Shown piece by piece: positions 1-12,800 of a DNA stretch of 64,000 nucleotides. The translations under genes and the position numbers were made by a program. Position 1 is the stretch's first letter, and each line of letters opens with the position of its first letter. The stretch comes from Branchinecta lynchi (taxonomy: Eukaryota > Arthropoda > Branchiopoda > Anostraca > Branchinectidae). Under the pieces are notes generated by a model. The model had not been told where the DNA came from, did no database searches, and was given only the letters and a program-made list of their open reading frames with translations. The stretch is taken from contig JAKZAP010000006.1 in the NCBI GenBank assembly GCA_023053575.1, positions 18,175,280 to 18,239,279 of the forward strand, written 5' to 3'.

Positions 1-415
1 ACTACGATTCAGCATTGAACACCGAAGTGAAAAAAGGCACAAACGAGTTCCCGTAACGATTAGTGCGGACTTTAGGGGGTAGAAGTTATTTTGCAATCGA
101 GTTCGATTATTGGGAGGGGCTGTTTCTGGTAGCAGTGACATGTGGCTCGTGTTGGCCAGGATAGATTTGTCAAACTGCAAAACCAGTTTTTCTTTAAGTG
201 GTGATAAATTCAGTTTCTCAAGGGCTCGTTCGTAGGGGATGTCGCGGTTTCTGAGTATGATCCTTGCTGCTCTTTTCTGGACGGACTCTATGTCGCGTAA
301 TAGGTACAATGTGCGGATTGCAGATGGACCCCACCGGGCACGCGTACTCGAGCAACGGGCGAACATAGCAAAGATAAGCACGGAGAAGGGAAAATTCTTA
401 AGTGCTCTTGTTCCT
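1..415 (-). mobile_element. Non-LTR retrotransposon remnant (reverse transcriptase C-terminal region)
   Basis: Read on the minus strand, about 365-415 encodes LCYVRPLLEYACPVG and, after a +/-1 shift near 325, the frame continues as IESVQKRAARIIL followed by a YERALEKLNL-like stretch. This pair of motifs (LEYACPVW, then IQKRAxRII) is typical of the region downstream of the reverse transcriptase in CR1/Jockey-like LINEs. The frameshift shows it is dead. The element runs off the left edge, and its 5'-ward part fades near 415. It sits directly upstream of the proposed POLRMT start. Confidence 0.75.
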
Positions 416-574
416 AGATGCAGTTTTCAAAAAAGATATCTAATTTCCTATATATTTGCGTTCGGGGCGGGGGGGGGGGGGGGGCGGTGCCGGGGGGTTC
501 TCCAGGGAGGTTTTTCGTAGACTCGTGTAGATGCACAACTTTCTGAAATTTCTAATTTTAGTTGAAGAACCTAA
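416..574. other. G-tract and possible POLRMT 5' region
   Basis: This short stretch between the LINE remnant and the proposed POLRMT start contains a run of 16 G (469-484) followed by GGCGG and CCGGGGGG, so it could form a G-quadruplex. An in-frame TAA at 572-574 lies immediately before the ATG at 575, which fits a 5' untranslated region. No TATA box or other core promoter element is recognisable. Confidence 0.3.
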
Positions 575-894
575 ATGATAGTATCCAGATCAAAGAGTAA
601 CCTGCTGGGAAGACAACCAATAAGGACGTTTTTTCAGAAGCCACAAGTAGTGCCACTTATTACTTGCACGGGGATTGTCGATAATTGTCGCGTAATCTTT
701 TTTTTAGTTACTGGAGAATCAGCCACACAGAAGAAGACGAAGGTGAAGAAATATGATACGTCCGTACTGGGCGACCAACCACCAACGATACCAGCTGCAG
801 TAGCTGAGGTCCAAAAAACTGAGGAATGTGCTGAACATGAGGAGTTCGATGAACGTAAAAAGGATTCTATGACACCTAGTAACCTGTTACCCAA
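575..894 (+). CDS. POLRMT: POLRMT exon 1 (presequence and linker; start uncertain)
   Basis: The ATG at 575 follows an in-frame stop and opens a peptide beginning MIVSRSKSNLLGRQPIRTFF, rich in R, K and S with no acidic residue for 37 positions, as in mitochondrial presequences. The second half is a low-complexity charged linker (KKTKVKKYD, then acidic). The exon ends at CCCAA with donor GTAAGT at 895, leaving two bases that pair in phase with the single leading base of the exon at 4101 to make Lys. Alternatively the exon begins at 708, after a good acceptor (T-rich tract plus AG at 706-707), with the true first exon outside the window; the frame is the same. Little of this linker is conserved, so identity rests on phase and order. 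Confidence 0.5.
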
Positions 895-3800
895 GTAAGT
901 CTGCCAGTAACGGGTAGACTATTGTGACGACTATTTTAGACTATTTACTCTAAGCTCAAATGACTCACGGTACTCCACAATCGTTAGGTTTCTAACATAA
1001 TTTAATTACTGGTTAATTCTTCTCAGTTTGCCAGAAAGCAAAATGTAATATTCACGGCAGACTGCACTGTAAATGAATCTTGTTCTACATTTTCCAAGCC
1101 CTTCGAACGCTTTAATCTGATTGTGGATCCTAGAAATCGCATACACCGTTTAACTCTCAGAAGTAAAGCCTCTTTTGGTCTCTGCAATCAGCGGTAAATT
1201 GGGGCATGGCTTTGTCCCTGTCCAGCCGTGCCAATGCCGACCTCCCACCAACAAGTGAGACACGTTGTGTCATGAACAAAAGATGTTTCACCGGTAGATT
1301 ACGACACTGTTTTCAGCGTAGTGTACCAGAATTCGGCCTGCCCCGAGAAAAAGCTATTCACGTTTATGCTTTAAAGTTAACTTGAGCACAATCACCTTCA
1401 CTGTTTCATCATTTATTATCAAAGTGTCAGTACACCTACACGGTCAGAAATTTTTTAACGGATAACACATGTTTGCCGATCCTTGTGTCAAACGTTACGA
1501 GAATATCCCGATGAAAACTTTATCTCAAAATAGTACTATGAAGTAGTGCGAAAAAGTAGCATGCAGTACTAACTCATGCTACTACATGCTTCTACTTCAA
1601 GGCTACCGTGTTACTGCATACTACTGTATGCTACTATTGGCAAGACTGAGGCACGTTAAATGATAGAATTCTTTGCTATTACGTAGTATTACATGAAACG
1701 TTTTCGTACTACTACCATACTACTACGCAGGCTACAAATTTTTCATCGGGATGTGTGTCATAACGCTCTTAAATGTTAACTTTTAGCGAAATATAACAGT
1801 TAAAAGTGCCATAACTAAAGTTATGTCCCGAAACATAAGACCTGAAAGGCTCAGAGCAGATATGTTCTGATAACGCTTAAAACAAGAATGCGCATTGATG
1901 CGTTATTTGTTATCACACTTCTGACGGTAAAATGATAGGAAGTCGACCAGCGTGGTAAAATTCACAAGAAAATATGAAGATTCGGTCTTTTTTGGATGTT
2001 CGTTAAGTCAGAGCTGGTGGACTCGGACTCTGGACTCGTCTCGAGACGCCTTCTTCTAGGACTAGGACTTGCCTTTCACGGAGCTGTCCGTCCGCCAGAG
2101 CTGTGGACTCGGACTCGTTTCGAGACAGTCTCGAGACGTCTTTTCAAGGACTCAGACTTGTCTCGGATTCAGATTTGCTGGACTCACAGAATCCGATTTT
2201 AACAATAATGTTCTTTTGTCTTAGTTATTTTGTTAGAAATTTTATTTCGGTTGTTGACTGAGTGTTTACCTTTTCTTTTTTTTTTACTACGAATTCGATT
2301 TCAACAATTGTTGTATATATTACCTGACAAAGGTCAAACAATTTGGTGGGACAACCACGAAATTTAGTATCTGAGTTATACAATAAATCAAATCAAATCA
2401 AGGATCCAGTAAAAAGTATCGTATTCTGTAGGAGGGATGTCAATTATAGATTAGATAGATAGATACATAGATATTTATTAACACTGGAAGCCCTAAAGGG
2501 CCATGGTTAATACAAATACAGAGAAAAATAAAAAAATAAGAAAACTAACGTCAATAACAAAATTTCCAAATTAATCCAACAAATAAATTTCACCTAATAT
2601 AATCCAATACACACCCCTTTCTTCCCAACTCACCTTACAAAAAATGTTATCTATGTGCCATGCCAAAACTAACCAACCTTCCCAAATTCTTTATCCCCGC
2701 AAAATTTCTGTCGTTCAAAATAATCTCCACCCATTCCTCCCTTTCAAAACTCCACGGATAAATTTCCTGCCTCAAGTCTTTTAACTCTTTACAAAAACAC
2801 AGAAAAAGCAATAAATCCTCATTTCTATCTCCACACATTCGGAAAAAATAGGGACCACCATTCGACCTCACCCTCCCCAAATACCTCCTCCTATCTCCAA
2901 GTGGTAAAGAATTTCCTATTGCCGAACTTGCCTCGAGCTGGATTACTGATCTTGTACCTCTCTTTCATTTCTCTCTTTTGGTTGTAGTGGTGTGTGAGCT
3001 ATGTGCAGTTCTTTCAGTAAACTAGTGGGCTAACGGGTCGGTCTATGTTAGTTCGGAAGTCCCTGGTTCAAAGTCGGCCTGTGGAGAATTTTTCTTCCAG
3101 ATAGGTATTTGCAGTGTTCAATAACACTAGTCAGTAAACCAAACACGGAGGATTCCCATTCACCTTGAGCAAACTGAGTCTTGGCACCGCAACTGACTGC
3201 GTCATTAAAGTACATATGAACAATGAACACACCATGGAGAATGCATTCACAGATATGGCCACGGAGAGCATTCTTCTCCTGAGCGTGACGTTTTCAAAAT
3301 AGGGATGCTCGTTTCTGGAGGTTTGCACATGCAGACTCCCAAGACAAAAAGCGCAATTCATTCAAATCTTGTACAGCGCTGAATGCACAGATAGGGGTGA
3401 TACTTGGTACTCTTCATTCAGGTGTCCTTTAAGCACATGTATTTAGAAAAAGGAAAAAGAAAACAGGCGTTACTAGTGCAGTGGACACTAATTATGCTTA
3501 ATTTTTCATAAAATGCCTTACACAAAAAAATACCCTAGGTAGCTCTTCGAAAACAAGCGTGTTATTGCTTGTCATTGCCTCGTCTCCGTCTCGGTGGAGA
3601 CGATTTCGAGACTGCACTTGCAAGGCGCGAAAATTCAAAAACTCTGATTCACGCGCGAAAATCAATCATTTTATAGCGCTGAGTGATAAAGAATGCCATA
3701 GCTGATAAAATAAACAATGTCTACAGCTGGCAGATTGCTCAAGTGCTATCGAACGAAACTTTTGTTTTTTTTAAGTACCTAAGAAAAGATTTCTGGATGT

Positions 3801-6800
3801 GAAGTCGAAGAAGGCTAGAAGCACCAAAATGTACAAATATAACAGACTTACTTGCACCTGAGTTGGATATGTGCAAGAAATTCTCAATTAATATGATCAA
3901 CGGAAATATTTTGTATAATAACAACGAATGGATAAGAAAAAAAACTCCGCTTCTGTTTGTAAATGCTAGTAAATTGGAAGATGGCAGGCAGCAGAAAAAG
4001 CCGTAAAGAGACACTTGCGAAAGTAAATTGTTTATGAATCGGCTGATAGTGATCCGGCCATTGTACTTTAATATAATAATTTGTTTGAACATGTTTGCAG
4101 GAAAAAAGTTGGAAGGACGAAAAAGCTGAAGATCGAATTGGAAAAGGAGTTGGCAGCCCAACAAGAAGCTATCAGTAGAAAAAGGCGAGAGAAGCAGCGT
4201 TTAGAATATTTTCTTGCTGTCATGGACGTCTTGGTAAGTAGGCTACGGCTTTTTTTCCAGAAGTTTTCCATCAGAGGCGCATCGTCTGGAAAGAACGAGC
4301 TCGTACTGCAACATAGCGTACCAAAAATCCATCGTTTTGGCATGGAAAGCTGCCTCAGCTTTATTTTGTCACCCAGAATCCAAACTCCGTTTTTATGGCA
4401 CTTGCCCTTCGGCCAAGTGCCATATAGCGATCGCAATTTCTGTCCGTCCGTCGGTCTGTCGGTCTGTCCAGGTTTTGCTAGTTCGGGCACTTCCAGATAA
4501 GCTAGGACGATAAAACATGGCAAGCGTATCAAGGACCCCAAATGATTAAGTTGGAAATAGTCACTTCCCCGATCCGAGCACCGTGGGGGGAGTGGAGGGA
4601 GGGGGAATCCGGAATCTTGAGGTATTTTTAACTTTTGAACGGGTGATCGGATCTCGATGAAACTTGATATTTGGAACGACCTCATGCCTCAGACGACCCA
4701 CTTAAAATCCGGACCGGATCCGGTGACTTTTGGGGGGAGCTGGAGGGGGCAACCGGAAATCATGGGAAACGCTATGAGTGGAGGGATCGAGATGAAACTT
4801 GGTGGGAAGACACCTAGCAAACACTAGATATATCATTGACATAACCGAGCCGATTCGGGCACTGTGGGGGGGAGTGGAGGGAGGGGGAATCCGGAACCTT
4901 GAGGTATTTATAACTTTTGAACGGGTGATCGGATTTCGATGGAACTTGATATTTGGAAAGACCTCATGCCTCAGACGACGTACTTAAAATCCGGACCGGA
5001 TCCGGTGACTTTTGGGGGGAGCTGGAGGGGGCAACCGGAAATCTTGGGAAACGCTATGAGTGGAGGGATCGAGATGAAACTTGGTGGGAAGACACCTAGC
5101 AAACACTGGATAAATCATTGACGTAACCGAGCCGATTCTGGTACTGTGGGGGGAGTGGAGGGAGGGGAATCCGGAATCTTGAGGTATTTATAACTTTTGA
5201 ACGGGTGATCGGATCTCGATGGAACTTGATATTTGGAAAGACCTCATGCCTCAGACGACCCACTTAAAATCCGGACCAGATCCGGTGACTTTTGGGGGGA
5301 GCTGGAGGAGGCAACCGGAAATCTTGGGAAACGGTATGAGTGGAGGGGTCGAGATGAAACTTGGTGGGAAGACACCTAGTAAACACTAGATACATCATTG
5401 ACATGACCGAGCCGATTCGGGCACTGTCGGGGGAGTGGAGGGAGGGGAATCCGGAATCTTGAGGTATTTATAACTTTTTAACGGGTTACCGGATCTCGAT
5501 GAAACTTGATATTTGGAACGACCTCATGCCTCAGACGACCCACTTAAAATCCGGACCGGATCCGGTGACTTTTGGGGGGAGCTGGAGGGGGAAACCGGAA
5601 ATCTTGGGAAACGCTGTGAGTGGAGGGATCGAGATGAAACTTGGTGAGAAGATACATCATTGACATAACCGAGCCAATTCGGGCACTGTGGGGGGAGTGG
5701 AGGGAGGGGGAATCCGGAATCTTGAGGTATTTATAACTTTTGAACGGGTGATCGGATCTCGATGGAACTTGATATTTGAAAAGGCCTCATGCCTCAGACG
5801 ACCTACTTAAAATCCGGACCGGATCCGGTGACTTTTGGGGGAGCTGGAGGGGTTAACCGGAAATCTTGGGAAACGCTATGAGTGGAGGGATCGAGATGAA
5901 ACTTGGTGGTAAGACACCTAGCAAACACTAGATACATCATTGACATGACCGAGCCGATTCAGGCACTGTTGGGGGAGTGGAGGGAGGGGGAATCCGGAAT
6001 CTTGAGGTATTTATAACTTTTGAACGGGTGACCGGATCTCGATGAAACTTGATATTTGGAAAGACCTCATGCCTCAGACGACCCACTTAAAATCCGGACC
6101 GGATCCGGTGACTTTTGGGGGGAGCTGGAGGGGAGAACCGGAAATATTGGAAAGCGCTATGAGTGGAGGGATCGAGATGAAACTTGGTGGGAAGACACCT
6201 AGCAAACACTAGATATATCATTGACATAACCGAGCCGTGCCTACTCGTAACAAGTGCCATATGAGCTCGTAGCTCTTGTTTTTTTTACCGTTTACGACGA
6301 AAGTAGCAGTTCAGATGATGAAGCACCCTATTACAAGTATGGAGTTGTAAGGCAAGGTTCCAAAAGACTCCACAGACTTCACGGTTCTTACTGTTGTTCG
6401 TCACACTAACGCGAATATCCATAGAAGAGTCAGGCTTCTTGAAGAGCCCCTTCTTCTTCTGATGACTCCAAAGCTGACTCCAACCAAAATGCAGAAGAAT
6501 CTACCCTTTCGACGACCCAACAGAATAACGAAAATAGCAGCTGTGTCCAGAATGAAATCACAGCACCAGCTTTAACTCCAGTCAGTTTTCGGAAAAGAAG
6601 TTCATAAAATCAGATATTTAAGGAAGAATTTTTAATTGTTTTTCCACAAGTTCATTTTCCAGCTTGAGTGACTTGAGCCTGAAGAGGACCCTTGCCAAGA
6701 AGGGCCGAAATATAGCTCTAATAAAATGTAGCTGACTTTTCCGTTCTGCACGGTCAAATATGATTCGCAGTCAGCTTGGGCTGAAGTACTATCTATTAAT

Positions 6801-9800
6801 TCTGCTTTTACAAGTAGTTAACTGAGAGGACCACTTAGCTGCTAAAGAGACAAAAAAGCTAAGACTGTCCGCTTACACGCCGACCGATAAAAAATTTGAG
6901 CTTGTGAACATTTTTCGCAAACCACTACACCAGTCAAATTGAAAAACTGACATTGGCTGTTAGATGGTGGAAGACTTATACTAGACACAACACCTGCTTG
7001 TTTCCGTCTTCTCCTAAGGAGGTTTAGTACCATTGCAAGCTTTTTTCCTTGTTATTTGCCACCTTTTGCAGCTGAACTTAGTTGGAGTGTGTAAACTTTG
7101 CTGCGATTTTTATAGCTGCTACAAAACTACAACGGAAATGAAGTTTCGCGCCCGATTCTGTGTGTGAACCCATGGTTAGGGTATTTTAACCTGAAATGTG
7201 CGTGCTTTTCTTTAGTTACAAGTTCAAAACTGAAAGCAGTAAGGCTGGGTGAACTTACTTTTGGTATCACGTGCTGTTGAGGAAAACAAGCTGTTTTTTT
7301 CCGCGCCAAAAATAGCGGTTAGTTTCGGACCCTGGTAAGTAAATCTTTTCCTTTAAGACTGGCCAACGAGGTCAAGCCAATGCTGCCCTTGCTCACTTTC
7401 GAACCTTTCGACGCCGAGGAGGAATGGGGTGGAGTGGCTACGATCCCGACCAATTAACAAGTATCTACAATGGTGTATTGCGGTGCGTCGCAAAAAATGT
7501 AAGTTTCACCCTTAATCTTAGCATATTGCCATTCATTTCAGTACCCTGTCTTTATTTTTTCAAAAGCCCTCTTCACAGTACAAAAAACAACGAATATTTG
7601 TCTTTTCGCCTTTGGTGGATACATCGGTTTCGAATCGACTTTATAGTAATTCAAAAATTAGGCACGTCGCTTCCACACCAAAAGACTTGAGGGTCGAAAG
7701 ATAATGAAAAAAGATCGTCTATTGTTATCGCAAGTAAATTTGGGGATCTTGCTTAAATGTCGATGGTTACTAAGGAGTCACTCTTCTCAGTTGACTTAAC
7801 TTCATGAACGACGTGTCGTTAATTTTGTATTTTTTCGCTTGACAGTTGAAATTTTGATGGGAAAAATAGTGTCTTTGCAGAGCGAGGTAATGGAAATGTG
7901 ATAGATAAATAAAAAGTTTATTTTACAAATTGACGTTCGTGGTTATTCAACCCACTTAACCCAACTTGCGATTATTGTCAACACAAATATTTACAGTATA
8001 CGTGTCAATAGCATACACTAAAAATCAATCATGCTTCGAAAGTTTTACGAATTCTAGAAATAAAACTTTTTGTTATATCTGACGTGTTTGAATAGTTACA
8101 GGACGGTCCTGTGAACGGTTTGTCCTGTGTATTGTGATCCGATATACCGTTTTTGGACCTGTTTTCTTGCTCGGATATAAATGATATTCGTAGATCGTTC
8201 TACAAATATGTAAAGTATCTGCTAAGGGTTCCACCTTGGACAAGTGGTGATGGGTTGTCTTCAAAGTATACAGTAGCACGACCTATATCTGTAATTCTGG
8301 AAAGGCGAGAGCGCTTTAAGCGCAGCCTTAATTTAGCTCAGCACATGCTTTACTCAGTGTAAATTCTATCAGTGCGGTTTTCTACGTCTCTTGCGTTTTC
8401 TTCGCTATTATTGTTGCAAGTAATGTTCCTTTTTCCTTTGTTTCTTTGTTCTTTTTCTTCTTCTATATTTGATTACTCCGTCTTTTTTAGATTTGTTGCA
8501 CTATGATGTGCAATCAGTCTGTTCTTATTTTTATTATACTGCGTTCAAAGCAACTGCGCGGTGCAGGTACGAATGCTTTTTTGAGGTCAGTGAGGATTAG
8601 GCTAATAGATCATAGTATTTGACAGATCTGACGGTTTCAGGGTGACATCGATCTTATCAAGACTGTCCTTAAGATGATGCGTGAAGACAAAGCCGTTCCA
8701 GACTTCAAGACATTTCGACACTGTTTTGAAGCCATAGGGAGATACACTGCTTTCGAATCCAGCAGGAATCTGTTGACTGAAACCTCAACGACGCTAATAG
8801 CAGATCTCCCAACTTATAATCTCGACTTGCAGACTGTGTTCCGGAATCGAGACTTTGAGTATGACGAACGGGAAAGGACCCTTGCTGGTATCCGATACGG
8901 TGCGCCAAATTTTGTGCCCGAGTATGACCCCTTGGATACACGGTATCAGTGTTCTCTTGTGAATCGTTTGAACGAAAAGCAAATTGATAGTGAATTTCGT
9001 AGTACCATAGACGGTGTCCTAAACCCAGAGGATGTGCGGCACCTCGTTCAGGGCCAGATTAAATTGGAGGAGAGTGGGTCACTTACAGTCAAGTCAGTAG
9101 CAAAGGATGTGAAAACTAAAGACTCGGCGGCAGCGGTAAGTGCGATTCGTTTTTGTTCTTCGTCCCCTTACTATTTTGCCTACTTTCGTTAGTAAGAAAT
9201 TGCGTTCTCCCCCTCCTTCCCTCCCTCGACCTTCGAGATGAGGTTACTTGGGAATTAAAAAGCTTGGAATCGAGGTTTTCGGTGTTGTTTACCTTGCATA
9301 ACCTCATCGGAAATGAATTCCGAATCCATTCTCCGGCCCTGTTGGTCTATTAGTTTTTCACCGAACGACCGGAATCCGGCTGAAGCTGGCAACTCCTAGA
9401 AATTCGTTGATAGATTTGCAGAGATACGGGTGAGAAGATGTGCTGTACTTTTTCTTTCTGCCGTTTACTCCCTCGACTGATTATCCAGGCTCCGTGCGGT
9501 AGAACCGCCTCGACCTCGAGTATCAGGGGACCGTCACCAGCCAGCTTATGCACAACAGTTGTAAATGGAATAAGACTCCATTCTGTTTCCCTTCGAATCT
9601 GTATTCTGTGGTTCAGCAAAGTCGTAGGCATGCCTCAGTCTTAAGTTCCCAGACGAATTTCGTGGTCTTGTAGTTATTAGCTTTAGTGTTTGTTCCAGAG
9701 CCTCGTTTTTGTTGCATGCTGTAGGTCCACTTCTCGGCCGATTCCGGACTGATTCTTTCTACATCCGTTTTTGCACTGCAGTGCTTCCGAGGAAGACGGC

Positions 9801-12800
9801 AGCGCTTCTCGAGAATCACGGACTTCCTCACCGACCAAGTCCGTGCTTCCCTGCAAGGTGCTGCAGCGCTGCCGCTTCAACCAAAAAGAAAGTGAATCCA
9901 AAAACGCATATTGTGTAAAAGCAAAGAAGTGCTGCAGCAGCGATGCGGCAGCGCTATTGCAACAAAAATGAGGCCCAGGTTTGTTTCTACTAGCCTATTC
10001 ATTCATACAAACTTCGCTGTTTCGCCATAGCAGCAAGCACTATCAGCACTGCAGTGACTTAATAAGTGCCTAAAACATGAAATATGGACTGACAATGACC
10101 CTGCTAAGAATACATGCCTTAAGTTATCGTAAATTGCTCTGTACCTGCAAACGTCGCGCTGTCGCCAAATGAAATTCTCGACTGAATTCATCCGACGTAG
10201 GACATACATTCGACCTTATTCATGTCCGATGTGTGGTAGTATGGATGAGAATTTAAAAGATTTATTGTGTGAATGCGAAAGTTTGAGTGAACTCAGGTTA
10301 GAAATTTTTGGAGTGAATGGAAGGGGAATGGATGAAGAATGGATGTGTGTGGGAATAACGGTTTTGGCAATATAAAACAGCTGGTGAGGCTCCTCAGGGT
10401 AGCCCTAGCCCATAGTGATAATTGCCTAGGGGAGATGTGGGGGAGATGGGACATGGTACCGTTGTGAAGAAAACTTTGCTGAAAAATTCCGCCTGAATGA
10501 CGGACGACACGTCATCTATCAGTAAGGATACATGTGTTTTCCCGAAGAAATCCACAAATATTTTTATCAGAGATTTTAGGTGAGAAATTTGTTATGGGTG
10601 TTTGAGTAAGAAAGAGGTCCGGTTTTTATGAAATATCTTTTGACCAATTTATTGGAAGGTAATGATTATTTTTTTGTCAGAAGCAGTTTTTATGGCACTT
10701 GAGCTTACTCAAGTGCCATATAGCGATTGTAATTTCTGTCCGTCAGTCGGTCTGTCGGTCCCGGTTTTGCTAGTTCGGGCACTTCCAGAAAAGCTAGGAC
10801 GATGAAACTTGGCAGGCATATCAGGAACTGGACCAGATTAAATTAGAAATTGTCGCTTCCTCAATCCGACCTTCTGGAGGGGAGTGGAGGGAGGGGGAAT
10901 CCGGAAAAATAGGAAAAATGATATATTTTTAGCTTACGAACGGGTGACCGGATCTTAATGAAACTTGATATATGGAAGGACTTCGTGTCTCAGACCCTCC
11001 ATTTTAAATCCAGACCGGATCCGGTGACACTGGTGGGAGTTGGAGGGGGAAACCGGAAATCTTGGAAAACACTTAGAGTGGAGGGATCCGGATGAAACTT
11101 GGTGGAAAGTACAAGCAAAAGTCCTAGATACGTGACTAATATAGCCGGAACGGATCCGCTCACTTTGGGGGAGTTCGGGGGGGGGGGGAGAAGTCCGAAT
11201 TTGTAGTGATCCCGCGAGTTCCATGCTTCCTGCTGTGCTGGGACGATGGAAATCGACAGGCAAGTCTGGGACCCGACCAGATTAAATACGAAATCGTCAA
11301 TTCCCCGATTCGACAATCTGGGGGGGGAGTGGAGGGAGGGTGAAGCCAAAATTTGAGGTATTTTTAGCTTGCGAACGGGTGATCGGATCTTGATGAAAAT
11401 TGATATTTAGGATGACCTCGTGTCTCAGACATCTCACTTTAAATCCGGGCCGGATCCGATGACACTGGGGGGAGTTGAAGGAGGGAACCGGAAATTTTGA
11501 GAAACGCTTACAGTGGAGGGATCGGGATGAAACTTGGTGGGAAAAACAAGCACAGGTCCTAGACACGTCATTGGCATAACCGGACCGGATCAGGGCACTG
11601 TGGGGGAGTTGGGGTGGGGGTCCGGATTTCTAGCGATCCCGCGAGTTCGGCATACTTCCTGATGTCCTAGGGCGATGAAACTTGGCAGGTATGTCAGGGA
11701 TCCGAACAGATTGACTTGAGAACAGCCGTTTCCCCGACCCGACCATCGTGGGGGGAGTGGGTGGATGGGGAGTCCGGAATCTAGTGGCGTGCATAACTTT
11801 TGAACGGGTGATCGGATTTGAATGAAACTTGTCTGGTGAGCTATCGCCTCGGACGTTCAGTGTCACGTCTGGGTCGGGTCCGATACCTGTGAGGATGGGG
11901 GGGGGGGTGGAAAACTCAAGAAACTCTAAAAGCAGAGGGATTGGGACGAAACTTAATGGATGGAACAAGCATTAGGCCTAGATGAAATTGACCATGCCAG
12001 ATGGCTTCGGGGCTCTGTGGGGGGAGTTGGAGGGGGTTTCCTGGAATTCCGGTAGTCGTGAGTTAGAATAGTTCCAGATGTAAGACGACAACGAAACTTT
12101 GCAGGCATATTAGCGACCCGAATTATCTTGACTTAAGAACCTGACACAACATACCCCCGGAAACTTCCGTTCCTAGATCCTAGCATTTTTTGGGGAGCAA
12201 GAGAAGAGAAATATGGAAATTGACTTTTATAAATTGCGAACGAGTGGTCTGATTCGAGTGAAACTTCATGGGTGATACGAATCGATGGCCTCGACATGTA
12301 AAACATGCGTTCGAACCATATGCGACCACGATTAGGGGAATTGGGGGTGGGGGGACCTTTGACATGCACAAAAACCAAACGGATGGACCGAATGAGATGC
12401 AAATTCGACAGTGCCGAGTTTATGCGGCCTAGATTTGTTCTTTGGCGTCCGGGACGGATTCGGCCAAGGTAGGGGGGGTTTGGAAACTTGCAGATAGGCT
12501 ATGCTCCAATTTCAGTCAAACTTGATGGACAGGAACAGGGAATTAAGAGATTGGGCCCGGACCGGCTCCGACAACGTTGGTGGGAGGGGGGGGGGGGGGT
12601 ACCGGAACTTTCCAAAAATGCTCAGATTCGAGTGAAACTTGATAGATGGTATAAACGAAGAAGCTTTAGGTGGTCGATTTTTTTTTATTCCGAACCAGAT
12701 TCTGCCACGGTAGGTGGAGATAGAGTGAGTATCGGAAATCGTGTAGCACGTCTAAGGATCAAACAAATGGATTTATTGGGATGAAAGTTTGAACAGTCGT

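Noticed and set aside
239..520. Plus-strand open frame of 93 codons
   Set aside because: It is the shadow of the minus-strand LINE reverse transcriptase remnant and ends in a G run.
3025..3095. Possible tRNA or SINE head with GGTTCAAAGTC
   Set aside because: The B box is imperfect and no cloverleaf can be drawn with confidence.
4068..4685. Minus-strand open frame of 205 codons
   Set aside because: It overlaps POLRMT exon 2 and the family A left end on the opposite strand, and its sequence has no domain-like composition.
4390..6278. Firm assignment of family A to Helitrons
   Set aside because: The end hairpin and satellite content are suggestive, but there is no clear TC/CTRR terminal signature, and the insertion site cannot be determined from these copies.
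10955..11968. Series of minus-strand open frames rich in S, P and H
   Set aside because: They arise from the family A tandem monomers, whose sequence lacks stops in these frames. No splice sites or conserved motifs support coding.
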